DNA of 61,063 nucleotides, taken from assembly GCA_015486845.1 (NCBI GenBank), contig WFQU01000049.1:1-61063 (forward strand), written 5' to 3'. A program made the position numbers and the translations under genes. Of the stretch, positions 43,395-53,073 are shown in pieces (the first letter of the stretch is position 1; the number at the start of each line of letters is the position of its first letter). Below the pieces are notes generated by a model that was not told the origin of the DNA, searched no databases, and saw only the letters and a program-made list of their open reading frames with translations. This DNA is from Anaerolineae bacterium. Its GTDB lineage: Bacteria; Chloroflexota; Anaerolineae; JAADDB01.

Positions 43395-44116
43395 AAAGTA
43401 TCACTCCTTTTGTGCCTGAATAGGATAGAAGGGCTCTTGTAGCCCCGATGAGTAAGAAGTATACTTATCTTTGGGAAATAGCTCAAACGGTAAAGGTGGG
43501 TGCTGGAGGGGGGGAAGTAGAGAGAGGAAAATGGATGGTGCCTGGTAGGGGGGGGCGAAATGTCTTGGCTTTCGCTGCTTTGTGTGAGAAAATTTTTCCT
43601 CTGTCCTATTTCAGAAGTTCAACTTCTTCAAGAAGTTGAACTTCTAATCAATGGTCCGGCGATTAGAAATCGCTGCTACAACTGCGAAACCTGCCTGCGC
43701 AGGTTACATGCTAATCGCCGTAGGGCGATTTTGCAGATGTTGCCGTGACTTTTAGTCGCTGGGCCCGGAGTAATCGTCCCCCCGGGCCCCCAAGAAAGAT
43801 GATACACGCTGATACACGCTGATCTAAGTTGAACGAATACTAATAAATATGCTAAGATTGACAGTCTGTGGTTAATGCGTTGTCAGGTATTATGTACGGG
43901 TCTTGGCGCTGTGATAAAGTAATGGGTTGATTATCTTTACGTTTTGTACAACCGATTGAATCTTCTCAATAACTTGGGGAACGCTCCTGGGCCCCCAATT
44001 CTGGGGGAGCATATCCCCTAAAGTTGGGAAAAAAGGGGGCATGACGTTCGGTTCACACCGAAGTATTGAGAAGAAACCACCGACTCTTGTTAGTCTGTCA
44101 GTGAGGAATAATTGGC
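43395..44116. repeat. Repeat-filled gap before the histidine kinase
   Basis: It contains the doubled GAAGTTCAACTTC palindrome (43613-43646), then 39 bases (43649-43687) identical to the last 39 bases of the window, and a GCCTGCGCAGG hairpin (about 43691-43703). A CCCCC element (about 43779-43797) is cut short by 'gatacacgctgatacacgctgatc' (about 43800-43823). A full CCCCCAATTCTGGGGG element lies at 43990-44040. No gene is supported. Confidence 0.75.
43649..43687. repeat. 39-base repeat shared with the window end
   Basis: The sequence from CAATGGTCCGGCGATTAG to GCTACAACTGCGA is identical to 61025-61063. Inside, GCGATTAGAAATCGC is a small hairpin. Confidence 0.85.
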
Positions 44117-47100
44117 ATGCTTTTCATCATCTTATTGTTCGTCGGTGCTGTACTTACTTTACTGTTGCTGCTTTATACACTGCCGCGCGCCTCTACGCCT
44201 TCGATTAAAGCATTTGTACTCCTCTTAGGGGCCATGGAGTGGTGGTCTGTGACCTATGCATTGGAATTGCTCTCGCCTTCCCTTTCGATGACAATCTTCT
44301 GGAGCAAATTGGAGTATTTGGGCATCGCGACGATGCCACCATTTTGGTTGGTCTTTGCGTTAGGATACAGTCAATATGAACGCTGGCTGACACGACGCCG
44401 TTTGATAGCTCTTGGTATTATTCCAGCTGTCACCATCTTGCTGGTTTTTACCAATGAATACCATCATTTGATTTGGACGCATATTTCCTTGAATAGAAAT
44501 GCGTCTGTGCCGCTATTTGTCGCTCAATACGGCGCCTGGTTTTGGGTTCATACCACTTTTTCTTATCTTTGTCTAATAGTGGGCATTGTCGTCCTGTCGC
44601 GCCGGTTATGGCGTGTAGCTGGCCTTTATCGTGTTCAAACGATTGTGCTTATCTTGGGCATTGTTGTGGCTGTTCTGGGCAACATAATTTATGTAGCCAA
44701 GATTATCCCGTTGGCCGGTCTGGATATCACACCGTTGACCTTCATTATATCGGTTACTTTTCTCAGCGCGGGTATCTTTGGCTTTAATCTGGTTGATATT
44801 GTGCCCGTTGCTCGGCATACGGTTGTGGAAAAGATGTCCGAGGCTGTGATTTCTATAGATGACCATCAGCGTATCATTGACCTCAACCCGGCTGCTGCCC
44901 GGCTGGCAAAACGCTCTCGTGCTTCTTTGCTGGGGCAAGACGCCTCGCTGATTCCTTGGCTAACGAATTTCATAGCAAGCCGCCGTGAAGTCAACGAAGT
45001 TCGCATTGATGAGCGTGTTTATGAGATGACGCACACGCTTTTACGCGATGAAAAGGAGAGATTATTAGGCGGCATTATCGTGTCGCGGGATATAACGCAG
45101 CATAAGCGAATAGAAACGAGTTTGGCTTGGCGTACGAAGTTGGCTGAGCACCAAATGACTATCGCGCGTGCTTCTCTACAAAGTATCGATCCGGCCGAAG
45201 CTTTGCAGCGCGTTTTGGAAGCATTGGTTAAAGCCACGACCGCTGAGGCCGGTCAGCTCCTTTTGCTGCGTGAGGATGCTGTCGTCCGTCGCCAATTCAT
45301 TGTTTCTGATGCCAAGTTGCCTTTTCCCGAGGGTTCATCTTTGCCGGAAAGTCTCAGGAAGCGGCTACGAGATCAGTCTACTTTGCGTGTCTCGGATTTA
45401 CAAAAGGAAGCCTTTCTTTTCACTGATCAAGATATGACGCTGGATGACCAATCTGTCCTCGTTATGCCGATCCGTGAAAAAGCGGCTTTGGCTGGCGTGG
45501 TTATCCTATGGCACACCCAGCCGGAATATTTCACCGCCTTTCACCAACAATTACTGACGCAAATGAAAGACTATTTCGTTGTTTTGTTGCGTAATGCTAA
45601 AATTTCGGAGGCGGAACGGCAATCTGCTGCCAGGCAAGCATTGCTCTACGATTTGTTACACAGGGTGGCCAGCCAATTAGACCTGGATGTGTTGTTACAG
45701 GTCGCAGTGACGGCGATAGCGGATGCTACAGGCTGGCCCAGTGTGGCTATTGTCATCCCTGATAAACTCAAGCACAGATTTGTCGTGCGGGCCATTGCCG
45801 GGGAGGTCGTTATTCCACCTGGTTGGAGCATGCCCATCGATCGAGGTGTTATTGGGCGTGCTTACCGCACCGGTAAAACACAAAATGTGCCCGATGTTGG
45901 TACGGATGTGGACTATATGGTCGTTGCTTCCCAATTACGCAGCGAATTAGCTATCCCGATTTGGCGGCACCGCGGTGCGAGCCAAGTAGAAATTCTTGGT
46001 ATTCTTGATTTTGAAAGTGATCACTATGCTGCTTTTCAAGCAGAAGATACCGTATTAGGCGAATCCATTGCTGATTCGTTGGCGTTAGCCATCGAGAATG
46101 CCACATTATACCAGGAAGCACGGCAGCGAGCGGCGCAGGAGGCGGCCCTAAACACAGTGATCGCTGCCCTCAATCGCTCGGAAGATTTGATGGACATCCT
46201 CCAGGTCGGTCTGCGGCAGGCGTTATCGGCAACTAACCTGCCCATGGGCGCCATTTATCTGCGCCAGGATGGTGGTGATGACCTCCTCCTTGCCGCTTCA
46301 CAAGGGCTACCCAAGGCAATGGCCGTAGCGGTGCGTCACCATGCCTGGGGAGAAGGCATTACTGGCCAGGCTGCTGCCCAAAGACAGGATATCGTTGTCT
46401 CCGATTTGCAACAAGTGTTACCGGTAGAACAGCGTGATTTGGCGGTAAGGCTCTCTATACGATCACAGATTAGTTTGCCTTTGTGGGCCGGCCATGACGT
46501 TACTGGCGTGTTCACGGTCAACGATACACAGCCCCATTCTTTCACTGAAAGTGAGCACGTACTTTTGCGCGCGTTGGCCGATCAATTTGGTATTGCTATT
46601 GAACGAACACGGCTTTTCGAGGCCGTAGCCAACAAGCAGCGTCAGTTGCAAGCCATGATCAATGCCAGCCGGGACGGCATCTTGATGATTACGAACGACA
46701 TGATCATCACAGAAATGAACCCGGCCGCTCGCGAATTGCTGGATCTGCCCGGCAAGCCCCAGGATTGGATAGGGCGGTCAGGATGGCAGGCATGGCGTGT
46801 TTTGCGTCATACGGCGCCTGAAGCTGTACGCGCCTCCATTCGCGATATTCGTCGTGTTAAAAAAGAAGATGGGCCAGTTTCAGGCGAGTTCATTGTCAAC
46901 GGAAGGCCAACACGAACGCTACACTACCTCAACGTTCCGGTGCAAGCGGGTTCCGTTTCTTTGGGCCGGCTCGTCGTATTGCATGATGTCACCGAAGAGC
47001 GGGCTTTGGAAACGATGCGTGAAGACTTGACGCATATGGTCGTACATGACTTGCGCAATCCTTTGGCCGGCATTATTGGTACATTGGAGGTTTTGCAGCA

Positions 47101-47695
47101 GTTTCCTGAGACTTTATTGGAAGAAGACGGCGAGGAAGTGTTGCAAGTCGCCCAGTTGACGGCGGAACAAATGCGCACGTTGATTAATTCGATCTTGGAC
47201 ATCAACCAGTTAGAACATGGCCGGATGCCGGTGGACTGTACGCCTTTGATGTTAGCACCATTGGTCGCAAGTATCGTTCAATTGCGTCGGCCACTCGTAT
47301 CTCGCCAAGCGGTAAAAGTGGAAAACGAATTGTCTCCTTCGTTGCCGCCGGCCTGGGCAGACAGACGGTTGGTGGAACGGGTTTTGCAAAACCTGTTGGA
47401 CAATGCTATTAAATTCACGCCGGCCGGCGGCTATGTGCACATTTCTGGGCACGCGGAACATGACGAATTGGTCATATCGGTCGCCAATAGTGGTCCTGGC
47501 ATTTCGCCTGAACAACAAAGACAACTATTCCAAAAATTCGCAGCGGGCCAACACGGCGCACATGGCAACGGCTTAGGCCTGGCTTTTTGTAAATTGGCGA
47601 TCGAGACGCAAAACGGCCGCATCTGGATCGAGAGTGAGCCGGGGCAAGAAACTATAGCTACATTTACGTTACCTCTGTACCACGAAACCCTTTGA
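44117..47695 (+). CDS. Large membrane sensor histidine kinase (7TM-PAS-GAF3-PAS-HisKA-HATPase)
   Basis: The protein has 1192 residues. Order: seven membrane spans (about 1-225, the HisKA_7TM type), PAS (about 232-335), three GAF domains (about 345-490, 510-665 and 680-830), a second PAS (about 840-960), HisKA, and a HATPase_c domain (about 1080-1190). The phosphorylated His977 is in VVHDLRNPLAG. The N box is QNLLDNAIKFTPAGG, and the G boxes are NSGPGI and GNGLGLAFCK. It phosphorylates a response regulator in answer to a membrane or small-molecule signal. No regulator adjoins it; a PhoB-type one lies 10 kb away. A peptide transporter follows. Confidence 0.93.
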   Translation: MLFIILLFVGAVLTLLLLLYTLPRASTPSIKAFVLLLGAMEWWSVTYALELLSPSLSMTIFWSKLEYLGIATMPPFWLVFALGYSQYERWLTRRRLIALGIIPAVTILLVFTNEYHHLIWTHISLNRNASVPLFVAQYGAWFWVHTTFSYLCLIVGIVVLSRRLWRVAGLYRVQTIVLILGIVVAVLGNIIYVAKIIPLAGLDITPLTFIISVTFLSAGIFGFNLVDIVPVARHTVVEKMSEAVISIDDHQRIIDLNPAAARLAKRSRASLLGQDASLIPWLTNFIASRREVNEVRIDERVYEMTHTLLRDEKERLLGGIIVSRDITQHKRIETSLAWRTKLAEHQMTIARASLQSIDPAEALQRVLEALVKATTAEAGQLLLLREDAVVRRQFIVSDAKLPFPEGSSLPESLRKRLRDQSTLRVSDLQKEAFLFTDQDMTLDDQSVLVMPIREKAALAGVVILWHTQPEYFTAFHQQLLTQMKDYFVVLLRNAKISEAERQSAARQALLYDLLHRVASQLDLDVLLQVAVTAIADATGWPSVAIVIPDKLKHRFVVRAIAGEVVIPPGWSMPIDRGVIGRAYRTGKTQNVPDVGTDVDYMVVASQLRSELAIPIWRHRGASQVEILGILDFESDHYAAFQAEDTVLGESIADSLALAIENATLYQEARQRAAQEAALNTVIAALNRSEDLMDILQVGLRQALSATNLPMGAIYLRQDGGDDLLLAASQGLPKAMAVAVRHHAWGEGITGQAAAQRQDIVVSDLQQVLPVEQRDLAVRLSIRSQISLPLWAGHDVTGVFTVNDTQPHSFTESEHVLLRALADQFGIAIERTRLFEAVANKQRQLQAMINASRDGILMITNDMIITEMNPAARELLDLPGKPQDWIGRSGWQAWRVLRHTAPEAVRASIRDIRRVKKEDGPVSGEFIVNGRPTRTLHYLNVPVQAGSVSLGRLVVLHDVTEERALETMREDLTHMVVHDLRNPLAGIIGTLEVLQQFPETLLEEDGEEVLQVAQLTAEQMRTLINSILDINQLEHGRMPVDCTPLMLAPLVASIVQLRRPLVSRQAVKVENELSPSLPPAWADRRLVERVLQNLLDNAIKFTPAGGYVHISGHAEHDELVISVANSGPGISPEQQRQLFQKFAAGQHGAHGNGLGLAFCKLAIETQNGRIWIESEPGQETIATFTLPLYHETL

Positions 47696-47737
47696 AATTC
47701 TGTTCTTGCTATCATTATTCCGCATGCGCCTATTTTA

Positions 47738-47765
47738 TTGACCTTTTTCCCATTGTGTTTATAAT
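47738..47765 (+). promoter_or_regulatory. Promoter of the peptide ABC transporter operon
   Basis: TTGACC (47738-47743) and TATAAT (47760-47765) are separated by 16 bases, downstream of the kinase stop. The predicted 5' leader is about 140 bases. Confidence 0.65.
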
Positions 47766-47911
47766 GGCAGTGTGTATGTCGAACGTGGTTGTAGTGATTT
47801 CTATTTTGGGCGGTTTACGAGGAGGTGATGCGGCTCTATTGGATAATGGGATAGTGCACCCTGTTGGTTGTAATCGGTGGTTACTGGATTATCACATTAA
47901 GGAGGAGTAGA

Positions 47912-49570
47912 ATGCGACGGACAAGATTATTCAGTTTGATAGTCGTAACAATCATGTTATTGAGTGTTCTGGCCGCGTGTGGCCCTAAAGCTACGCCGAC
48001 CGCAGCACCGGCCCCAACCAAGGCCCCGACCCAAGCACCTGCGCCCACAAAGGTACCAACTAAGGCACCGACGGTGGCTCCGACGAAGGCTGTGGAAGAA
48101 AAGCCTATTGTCATTGGCACAACGGACAAGGTGACCGTGCTTGATCCGGCGGACTCCTATGATTTCCACACTTGGGAGATCCATCACAACACGATGGATA
48201 CGCTGTTGCATTACAAGCCGGGTACCACGAATTTGGAGCCAGGTATTGCTGCCGCGATGCCTACCGTCAGTGCTGATGGCAAAACGTATACCTTCAAAAT
48301 TCGTCCCGGCCTCAAGTTCCCCAGTGGCGCACCGGTAGATGCTAAAGCCGTGAAATGGTCCATTGATCGCGTGATTAAATTGAAAGGCGATCCAAATTGG
48401 TTGGTCACGAGTTTTGTGGATCATGTGGATGTTGTTGATCCCTTGACGGTCAACTTCGTGCTCAAGAATCCGGTGAACTATTTCCCCATGTTGGTCGCAA
48501 CGCAGCCTTATTCGCCGTTGGATTCGACCTGTTATCCCGCTGATAAATTCGCTCCGGATAGCACGTGTGGTGGTTATGGCCCGTACAAGATCACGAAATG
48601 GGTGCGTGATGTAGAACTGGATTTGGAAGCCTATCCTGGCTATAAAGGTAGTTTTCAGCCGCAGACTAAAAAGATCATCATGAAATATTTCTCTGACCCA
48701 ACGACGATGCGTTTGGCCTTGGAGAATGGTGAGATTGATGTAGCGACGAAGAAGCTGAATCCTACCGACTACGAGGATTTGAAGAGCAACCCGAAATTGC
48801 AGGTTATCAAGGGCCCCGGCTCACTGATCCGCTACATTTGCTTTAATGTCAAAACAGCGCCATTCGATCAGGTGAAAGTGCGCGATGCGATTGCCGCTGC
48901 CGTCGATCGGAATGCCATTGCTTCGAAAGCATTTTTGGGCACGCACGATCCGCTTTACTCCATGGTACCCATGGGCATGTGGAGTCATATCGATGCGTTC
49001 AAGACCAAGTACGGGACGCGGAATCTGGATCTGGCTAAGAAGCTGCTCACCGAGGCCGGCTTCAGCGCCGACAAGCCGCTGAAGATGGATCTCTGGTGGA
49101 CGCCTTCCCATTATGGTGCCACGGAATCGGATGTTGTTTCCGTGCTGAAGAACTCGCTGGAAGAGACCGGTATGATCAAGGTTAGCTTGCAAAGCGCCGA
49201 GTGGTCTACGTACAAGCAATACATGAATGCGGGCAGTATGCCAGTCTTCATGTTGGGCTGGTACCCGGATTACCTGGATCCTGATGATTATACTGCTCCG
49301 TTCGCCGAGACGGGTGCATCGAATGATATGGGCATTTTCTACAGCAATCCGGCCATGGATAAGCTTATCAAAGCCGGTCGTGACGCTAAAGAGCTTCGTG
49401 GTGCTAATCGCGAGAAAGTCTACGAGGATATGCAAACCTTGTGGGCGACTGAAGCGCCGACCATTCCTCTGACCCAAGGTTCTTTAATTGTTGTGGCGCA
49501 GAAGAATATTACCGGCGTCGTTTTGGACCCGAACATGTTGGTGCATTACTTCTTGCTCAAGCGAAAGTAA
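47912..49570 (+). CDS. Peptide/nickel-type ABC transporter substrate-binding lipoprotein
   Basis: The protein has 552 residues from ATG 47912, just after AAGGAGGAG. The N-terminus is a lipoprotein signal with lipobox LAAC (Cys at about 22). A low-complexity linker of Pro, Thr, Ala and Lys (about 25-60) spaces the domain from the membrane. The SBP_bac_5 fold follows: PADSYDFHTWEIHHN, LEPGIAAAMPTVSADGKTY and a C-terminal EAPTIPLTQG. It captures oligopeptides or similar solutes for the permeases downstream. A hairpin after its stop may raise its level over the permeases. Confidence 0.93.
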   Translation: MRRTRLFSLIVVTIMLLSVLAACGPKATPTAAPAPTKAPTQAPAPTKVPTKAPTVAPTKAVEEKPIVIGTTDKVTVLDPADSYDFHTWEIHHNTMDTLLHYKPGTTNLEPGIAAAMPTVSADGKTYTFKIRPGLKFPSGAPVDAKAVKWSIDRVIKLKGDPNWLVTSFVDHVDVVDPLTVNFVLKNPVNYFPMLVATQPYSPLDSTCYPADKFAPDSTCGGYGPYKITKWVRDVELDLEAYPGYKGSFQPQTKKIIMKYFSDPTTMRLALENGEIDVATKKLNPTDYEDLKSNPKLQVIKGPGSLIRYICFNVKTAPFDQVKVRDAIAAAVDRNAIASKAFLGTHDPLYSMVPMGMWSHIDAFKTKYGTRNLDLAKKLLTEAGFSADKPLKMDLWWTPSHYGATESDVVSVLKNSLEETGMIKVSLQSAEWSTYKQYMNAGSMPVFMLGWYPDYLDPDDYTAPFAETGASNDMGIFYSNPAMDKLIKAGRDAKELRGANREKVYEDMQTLWATEAPTIPLTQGSLIVVAQKNITGVVLDPNMLVHYFLLKRK

Positions 49571-49595
49571 AGCACGCTATTGATGATGGTTATGT

Positions 49596-49624
49596 GGGGC
49601 GACATCGACCTCGGTGCCGCCCCC
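49596..49624 (+). promoter_or_regulatory. Hairpin between binding-protein and permease genes
   Basis: GGGGCG and CGCCCC form a six-base-pair stem around an imperfectly paired centre (CA with TG, CG with CG). There is no T run, so it may stabilise the upstream message or weakly terminate rather than fully stop transcription. Confidence 0.5.
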
Positions 49625-49809
49625 TTATCCTATTATAAGAGATGTGTATTCTCTCTTTCTGGTTGTTTCGCTTGCAATAAAAATTCCTGTGTGGCAATGT
49701 AGTACGAACTTTGTCATTTAGACGTTGGACTGGACGAGTACTTTTCGACGATTCAGTTATAGCGTGGGGCAAGTTTGTGCCCTGATTGCCACTTTTGGAG
49801 CTAAAATTT

Positions 49810-50826
49810 ATGTCTCTTCGTTCTTACATTATAACGCGGATTTTGATGACTATTCCGATGTTGCTGGTGTTGGTGACATTGGTCTTTTTTATCCTGCGCG
49901 TCATGCCTGGCGATCCTGTTTTGGCCATGATGAGGCCGGGAACGCCGAAAGCATATTTGAACGAATTGCGCCACGAAATGGGTCTGGACAAGCCGATCAT
50001 GGTGCAATACGTGGATTACTTGTGGGATTTGGCGCGTGGCCGCTTAGGTACCTCTTTAGCGCCCGTGCGGGGGCGTCCTGTGGCTAAGGATTTGTGGGCG
50101 AAATTCCCGGCCACGTTAGAACTCTCCCTGACCTCTTTCCTGATCACTATTATTGTTGGCGTGTCTACCGGCGCCTACGCTGCTTATAAACGGCGTAGCG
50201 CTGCTGATTATACATTCCGTCTTTATAGCATTATTATTTATGCTATTCCGGTTTTTTGGTTAGGCTTGATGTTTCAGCTTATTTTCGGCGTTTATTTGCA
50301 CTGGCTACCTGTCGCCGGCCGTATCGATGACCTGGCCTTAGCGCCGAAGACCATCACCGGCATGTATTTGCTGGATAGTGTTTTAACCGGAAACTGGCCC
50401 AGCTTTGTCAATGCAGCTAAGCATTTGATTTTGCCCTCGGTAACCTTGGGACTTTACCTTTCTGGTATTTTTACCCGTTTAACGAGATCAAACATGCTCA
50501 ACTCGTTGCGCCAGGATTTTGTGACGGCGGCCCGGGCCAGGGGAATTTCGGAGAACCGGGTTGTTGTGCGCCACGCCTTGAAAAATGCGTTCATCCCTAT
50601 TTTGACCATGATGGGGTTGCAATTCGCGCTGCTTTTAGCCGGCGCGGTTTTGACCGAAAGCACCTTTTCTTGGCCCGGCTTGGGACGTTTTTTGGTAGAG
50701 CGCATCGGCTACCGGGATTTTCCTTCTATTCAAGGGACGGTTGCTTTCTTTGCTATCCTGGTGGCAGTTGTGAGTTTGTTGGTTGATATTTTATATGCTT
50801 ATTTAGATCCGCGCATCCGGTATTGA
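49810..50826 (+). CDS. Peptide ABC transporter permease, DppB type
   Basis: The protein has 338 residues from ATG 49810, nine bases after GGAG; the TTG at 49786 was rejected. It has six membrane spans. The family signatures are FFILRVMPGDPVLAM near the N-terminus and the BPD_transp_1 EAA-type loop TAARARGISENRVVVRHALKNAFIP (about residues 238-262), which contacts the ATPases. It forms half of the membrane channel with the next gene product. The start is 240 bases after the binding-protein stop, and the DppC gene follows after 15 bases. Confidence 0.92.
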   Translation: MSLRSYIITRILMTIPMLLVLVTLVFFILRVMPGDPVLAMMRPGTPKAYLNELRHEMGLDKPIMVQYVDYLWDLARGRLGTSLAPVRGRPVAKDLWAKFPATLELSLTSFLITIIVGVSTGAYAAYKRRSAADYTFRLYSIIIYAIPVFWLGLMFQLIFGVYLHWLPVAGRIDDLALAPKTITGMYLLDSVLTGNWPSFVNAAKHLILPSVTLGLYLSGIFTRLTRSNMLNSLRQDFVTAARARGISENRVVVRHALKNAFIPILTMMGLQFALLLAGAVLTESTFSWPGLGRFLVERIGYRDFPSIQGTVAFFAILVAVVSLLVDILYAYLDPRIRY

Positions 50827-50841
50827 TGAGGAGGGCATAGG

Positions 50842-51990
50842 TTGAACGATTGGGAACAAGTTGGACTGATTGCTCGTTTTTTGCGCGGGCGAAAATGGTA
50901 TGGTAGTGAGTGGTATATCACTGTAGCTGGGGCATTCATTTTGTTCATCGTGATTTCCAGCACGCTATTAGCCCCGCTCCTGGCTCCCTATAACCCGATC
51001 AAGCCGGCCGGCGGACGTTTCGAGGAACCGGGTGCGGGCAAAACGGTTATTGTGGTAGCGACTGGCACGACGAACATCACCAAGCCAGCAGATCTGGCCG
51101 GCCAAAAAGTCGCCGCGAAAGCGCATTCGACCGGTTCTGTCCGAGCCGAAGCGTTGAAGGCCGATGTTTATCCCGCTTTGAGCGTGAAAAAAGCGCTGGA
51201 TTCTTTAGCTGCGGGGAACGTTAGAGCGGTACTGTTGACGACTCAAGAAGCGCAAAAGCTATTGCCTGCTTATCAGGGCGCGCTGAAAACAGTAGGAAAA
51301 CCGTTTGGGATCACCTTTTATATGGGTACGGATAATTTAGGCCGGGATATTTGGAGCCGCATTATTTGGGGCGCTCGGGGGATTTTGTTGGTTGCTATTT
51401 TGGCAGCGCTCTTTTCGGCGCTGATCGGCATTCCTTTGGGGCTTATTTCTGGCTATTGGGGCGGCACTGTTGATCGCGTGCTTTCATTGATTATGGATAG
51501 TATTTATGCTTTTCCTGGCCTTATTTTGGCCATTGCCATGGCTGCCATGTTGGGGCCGGGCATCGTCAATATTGCTGTGGCGATTTCGGTTGTCTATATT
51601 CCTACTTATTTTCGTATTACCAGGGGCCAGGTCCTCTCGGTGAAAGAGGAATTATACGTTGAGGCTGCTCACAGCTTGGGGGCCACGGCCAGCACGATTA
51701 TCAAGGCCTACATTTTCCCCAATGTAGTGCCTTCCATCGTGGTGGTGTTTTCTTTGAATATTGCTGACGCTATTCTGACGGAGGCTGGCTTGAGCTTTTT
51801 GGGTTTGGGACTGCCTCCGCCTACGCCGGACTGGGGCTTCGATTTGAACAAAGGGCGGGCTTATTTGCCCCTTGGCTATTGGTGGCCGATTACGTTCCCC
51901 GGCGCCATGATTGCTTTGGTCGCGTTGGGCTTTAGCCTGTTGGGCGAAGGTTTAGGTGAAATTTTGAACCCGCGCTTGCGGGAATCGTAA
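50842..51990 (+). CDS. Peptide ABC transporter permease, DppC type, with an inserted extracytoplasmic domain
   Basis: The protein has 382 residues, about 90 longer than usual, from TTG 50842 after GAGGAGGG. A first span (about 26-48) ends LLAPYNP as in DppC. The normal family proceeds almost directly to GTDxLGRDxxSRxxxG, here MGTDNLGRDIWSR (161-173). Between them is an extra segment (about 66-158) with ITKPADLAGQKVAAK and KKALDSLAAGNVRAVLL, resembling part of a solute-binding-protein lobe. The remainder has five spans and the EAA loop VEAAHSLGATASTIIKAYIFP. It pairs with the DppB-type permease. The insert would sit outside the membrane near the binding protein. Confidence 0.92.
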   Translation: MNDWEQVGLIARFLRGRKWYGSEWYITVAGAFILFIVISSTLLAPLLAPYNPIKPAGGRFEEPGAGKTVIVVATGTTNITKPADLAGQKVAAKAHSTGSVRAEALKADVYPALSVKKALDSLAAGNVRAVLLTTQEAQKLLPAYQGALKTVGKPFGITFYMGTDNLGRDIWSRIIWGARGILLVAILAALFSALIGIPLGLISGYWGGTVDRVLSLIMDSIYAFPGLILAIAMAAMLGPGIVNIAVAISVVYIPTYFRITRGQVLSVKEELYVEAAHSLGATASTIIKAYIFPNVVPSIVVVFSLNIADAILTEAGLSFLGLGLPPPTPDWGFDLNKGRAYLPLGYWWPITFPGAMIALVALGFSLLGEGLGEILNPRLRES

Positions 51991-52003
51991 AAAATAATAC
52001 CAT

Positions 52004-52036
52004 TGCCCCGGTGAAGTAATATGCGCTGCCGGGGCA
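52004..52036 (+). promoter_or_regulatory. GC-rich hairpin between permease and ATPase genes
   Basis: TGCCCCGG pairs with CCGGGGCA over a 17-base loop. No T run follows. It lies inside the operon and may modulate message stability. Confidence 0.45.
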
Positions 52037-52062
52037 GGAATATGCTTTGATGCGGAGGTATT

Positions 52063-53073
52063 TTGGACGAGAGAAAACAGTCGGGGAACGGCATACCTTT
52101 GTTACAATTACGCGATCTGGTCGTGGAATATTATACTCGTTCAGGTGTCGTGCGGGCTGTGGATAGTGTCGATCTGGATATCTACAAAGGAGAGGTCGTT
52201 GGCTTGGTGGGTGAATCGGGCTGCGGCAAATCTACTTTAGGCATGGCATTGCTACGCTTGGTGCGCTCACCTGGAAAAATTACCAGCGGGAAAATTTTGT
52301 TCAAGGGGAAAGATATCCTCACGCTGAGTGAGAACGCGATGAGAGATTTACGGGGCCCAGAAATTTCGATGATCTTTCAGGACCCGATGACTTCATTAGA
52401 TCCGCTACAGCGCATTGACGATCACTTTGTGGAAAGTATTCGCGCCCACGATAAACACATTTCTAAAGAGGACGCGATTAAGCGCGCCGCCGAGCTCTTT
52501 GACTTGTTGGGCATCGCTCCTGATCGCTTGCAGGATTATCCACACCAGTTGAGTGGCGGAATGCGTCAACGGGTTATGATCGGTCTGGCGTTGGCGCTGG
52601 ATGCGGATTTGATCGTTGCTGACGAGCCGACGACCTCGTTGGATGTATTAGTGGAAGCGCAGTTCCTCGATTTGCTCAAAGATTTGCGCCGTCGATACAA
52701 CATGACGTTGATTTTGATTACGCACAATATCGGCATTGTGGCAGAATTGGCAGACCGGGTGGCTGTGATGTATGCCGGGGAAATTGTCGAGCTGGGCGAT
52801 GCGGGGCCACTCTTTGCCGAGCCGTTGCATCCGTATACGGATGCTTTATTAGGATCCGTGCCAAACATTAAGCTTGACGAAGAATTGAAGATTATGGGCG
52901 GCCAGCCGCCGGATCTCTTGGATCCCCCCGCCGGCTGTCGTTTCCATCCGCGCTGCCCTTACGCAATGGATCGCTGTCGTGAGGAAGAACCACCTTGGCA
53001 GGAAATTCAACCGGGACATTGGGCCGCTTGCTGGCTTTACGCTGAGGGGAAAAGGGAGACGCTTCATGGCTGA
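52063..53073 (+). CDS. Peptide ABC transporter ATP-binding protein, DppD type
   Basis: The protein has 336 residues from TTG 52063, after GGAGG. It has Walker A GESGCGKST, the signature LSGGMRQRV, Walker B LIVADEP with TTSLDV, and the switch His in LITHN. The C-terminal oligopeptide-transporter domain has cysteines in CRFHPRCPYAMDRC and HWAACW. It hydrolyses ATP to power import with the DppF-type partner. Its stop is eight bases inside the following gene. Confidence 0.94.
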   Translation: MDERKQSGNGIPLLQLRDLVVEYYTRSGVVRAVDSVDLDIYKGEVVGLVGESGCGKSTLGMALLRLVRSPGKITSGKILFKGKDILTLSENAMRDLRGPEISMIFQDPMTSLDPLQRIDDHFVESIRAHDKHISKEDAIKRAAELFDLLGIAPDRLQDYPHQLSGGMRQRVMIGLALALDADLIVADEPTTSLDVLVEAQFLDLLKDLRRRYNMTLILITHNIGIVAELADRVAVMYAGEIVELGDAGPLFAEPLHPYTDALLGSVPNIKLDEELKIMGGQPPDLLDPPAGCRFHPRCPYAMDRCREEEPPWQEIQPGHWAACWLYAEGKRETLHG

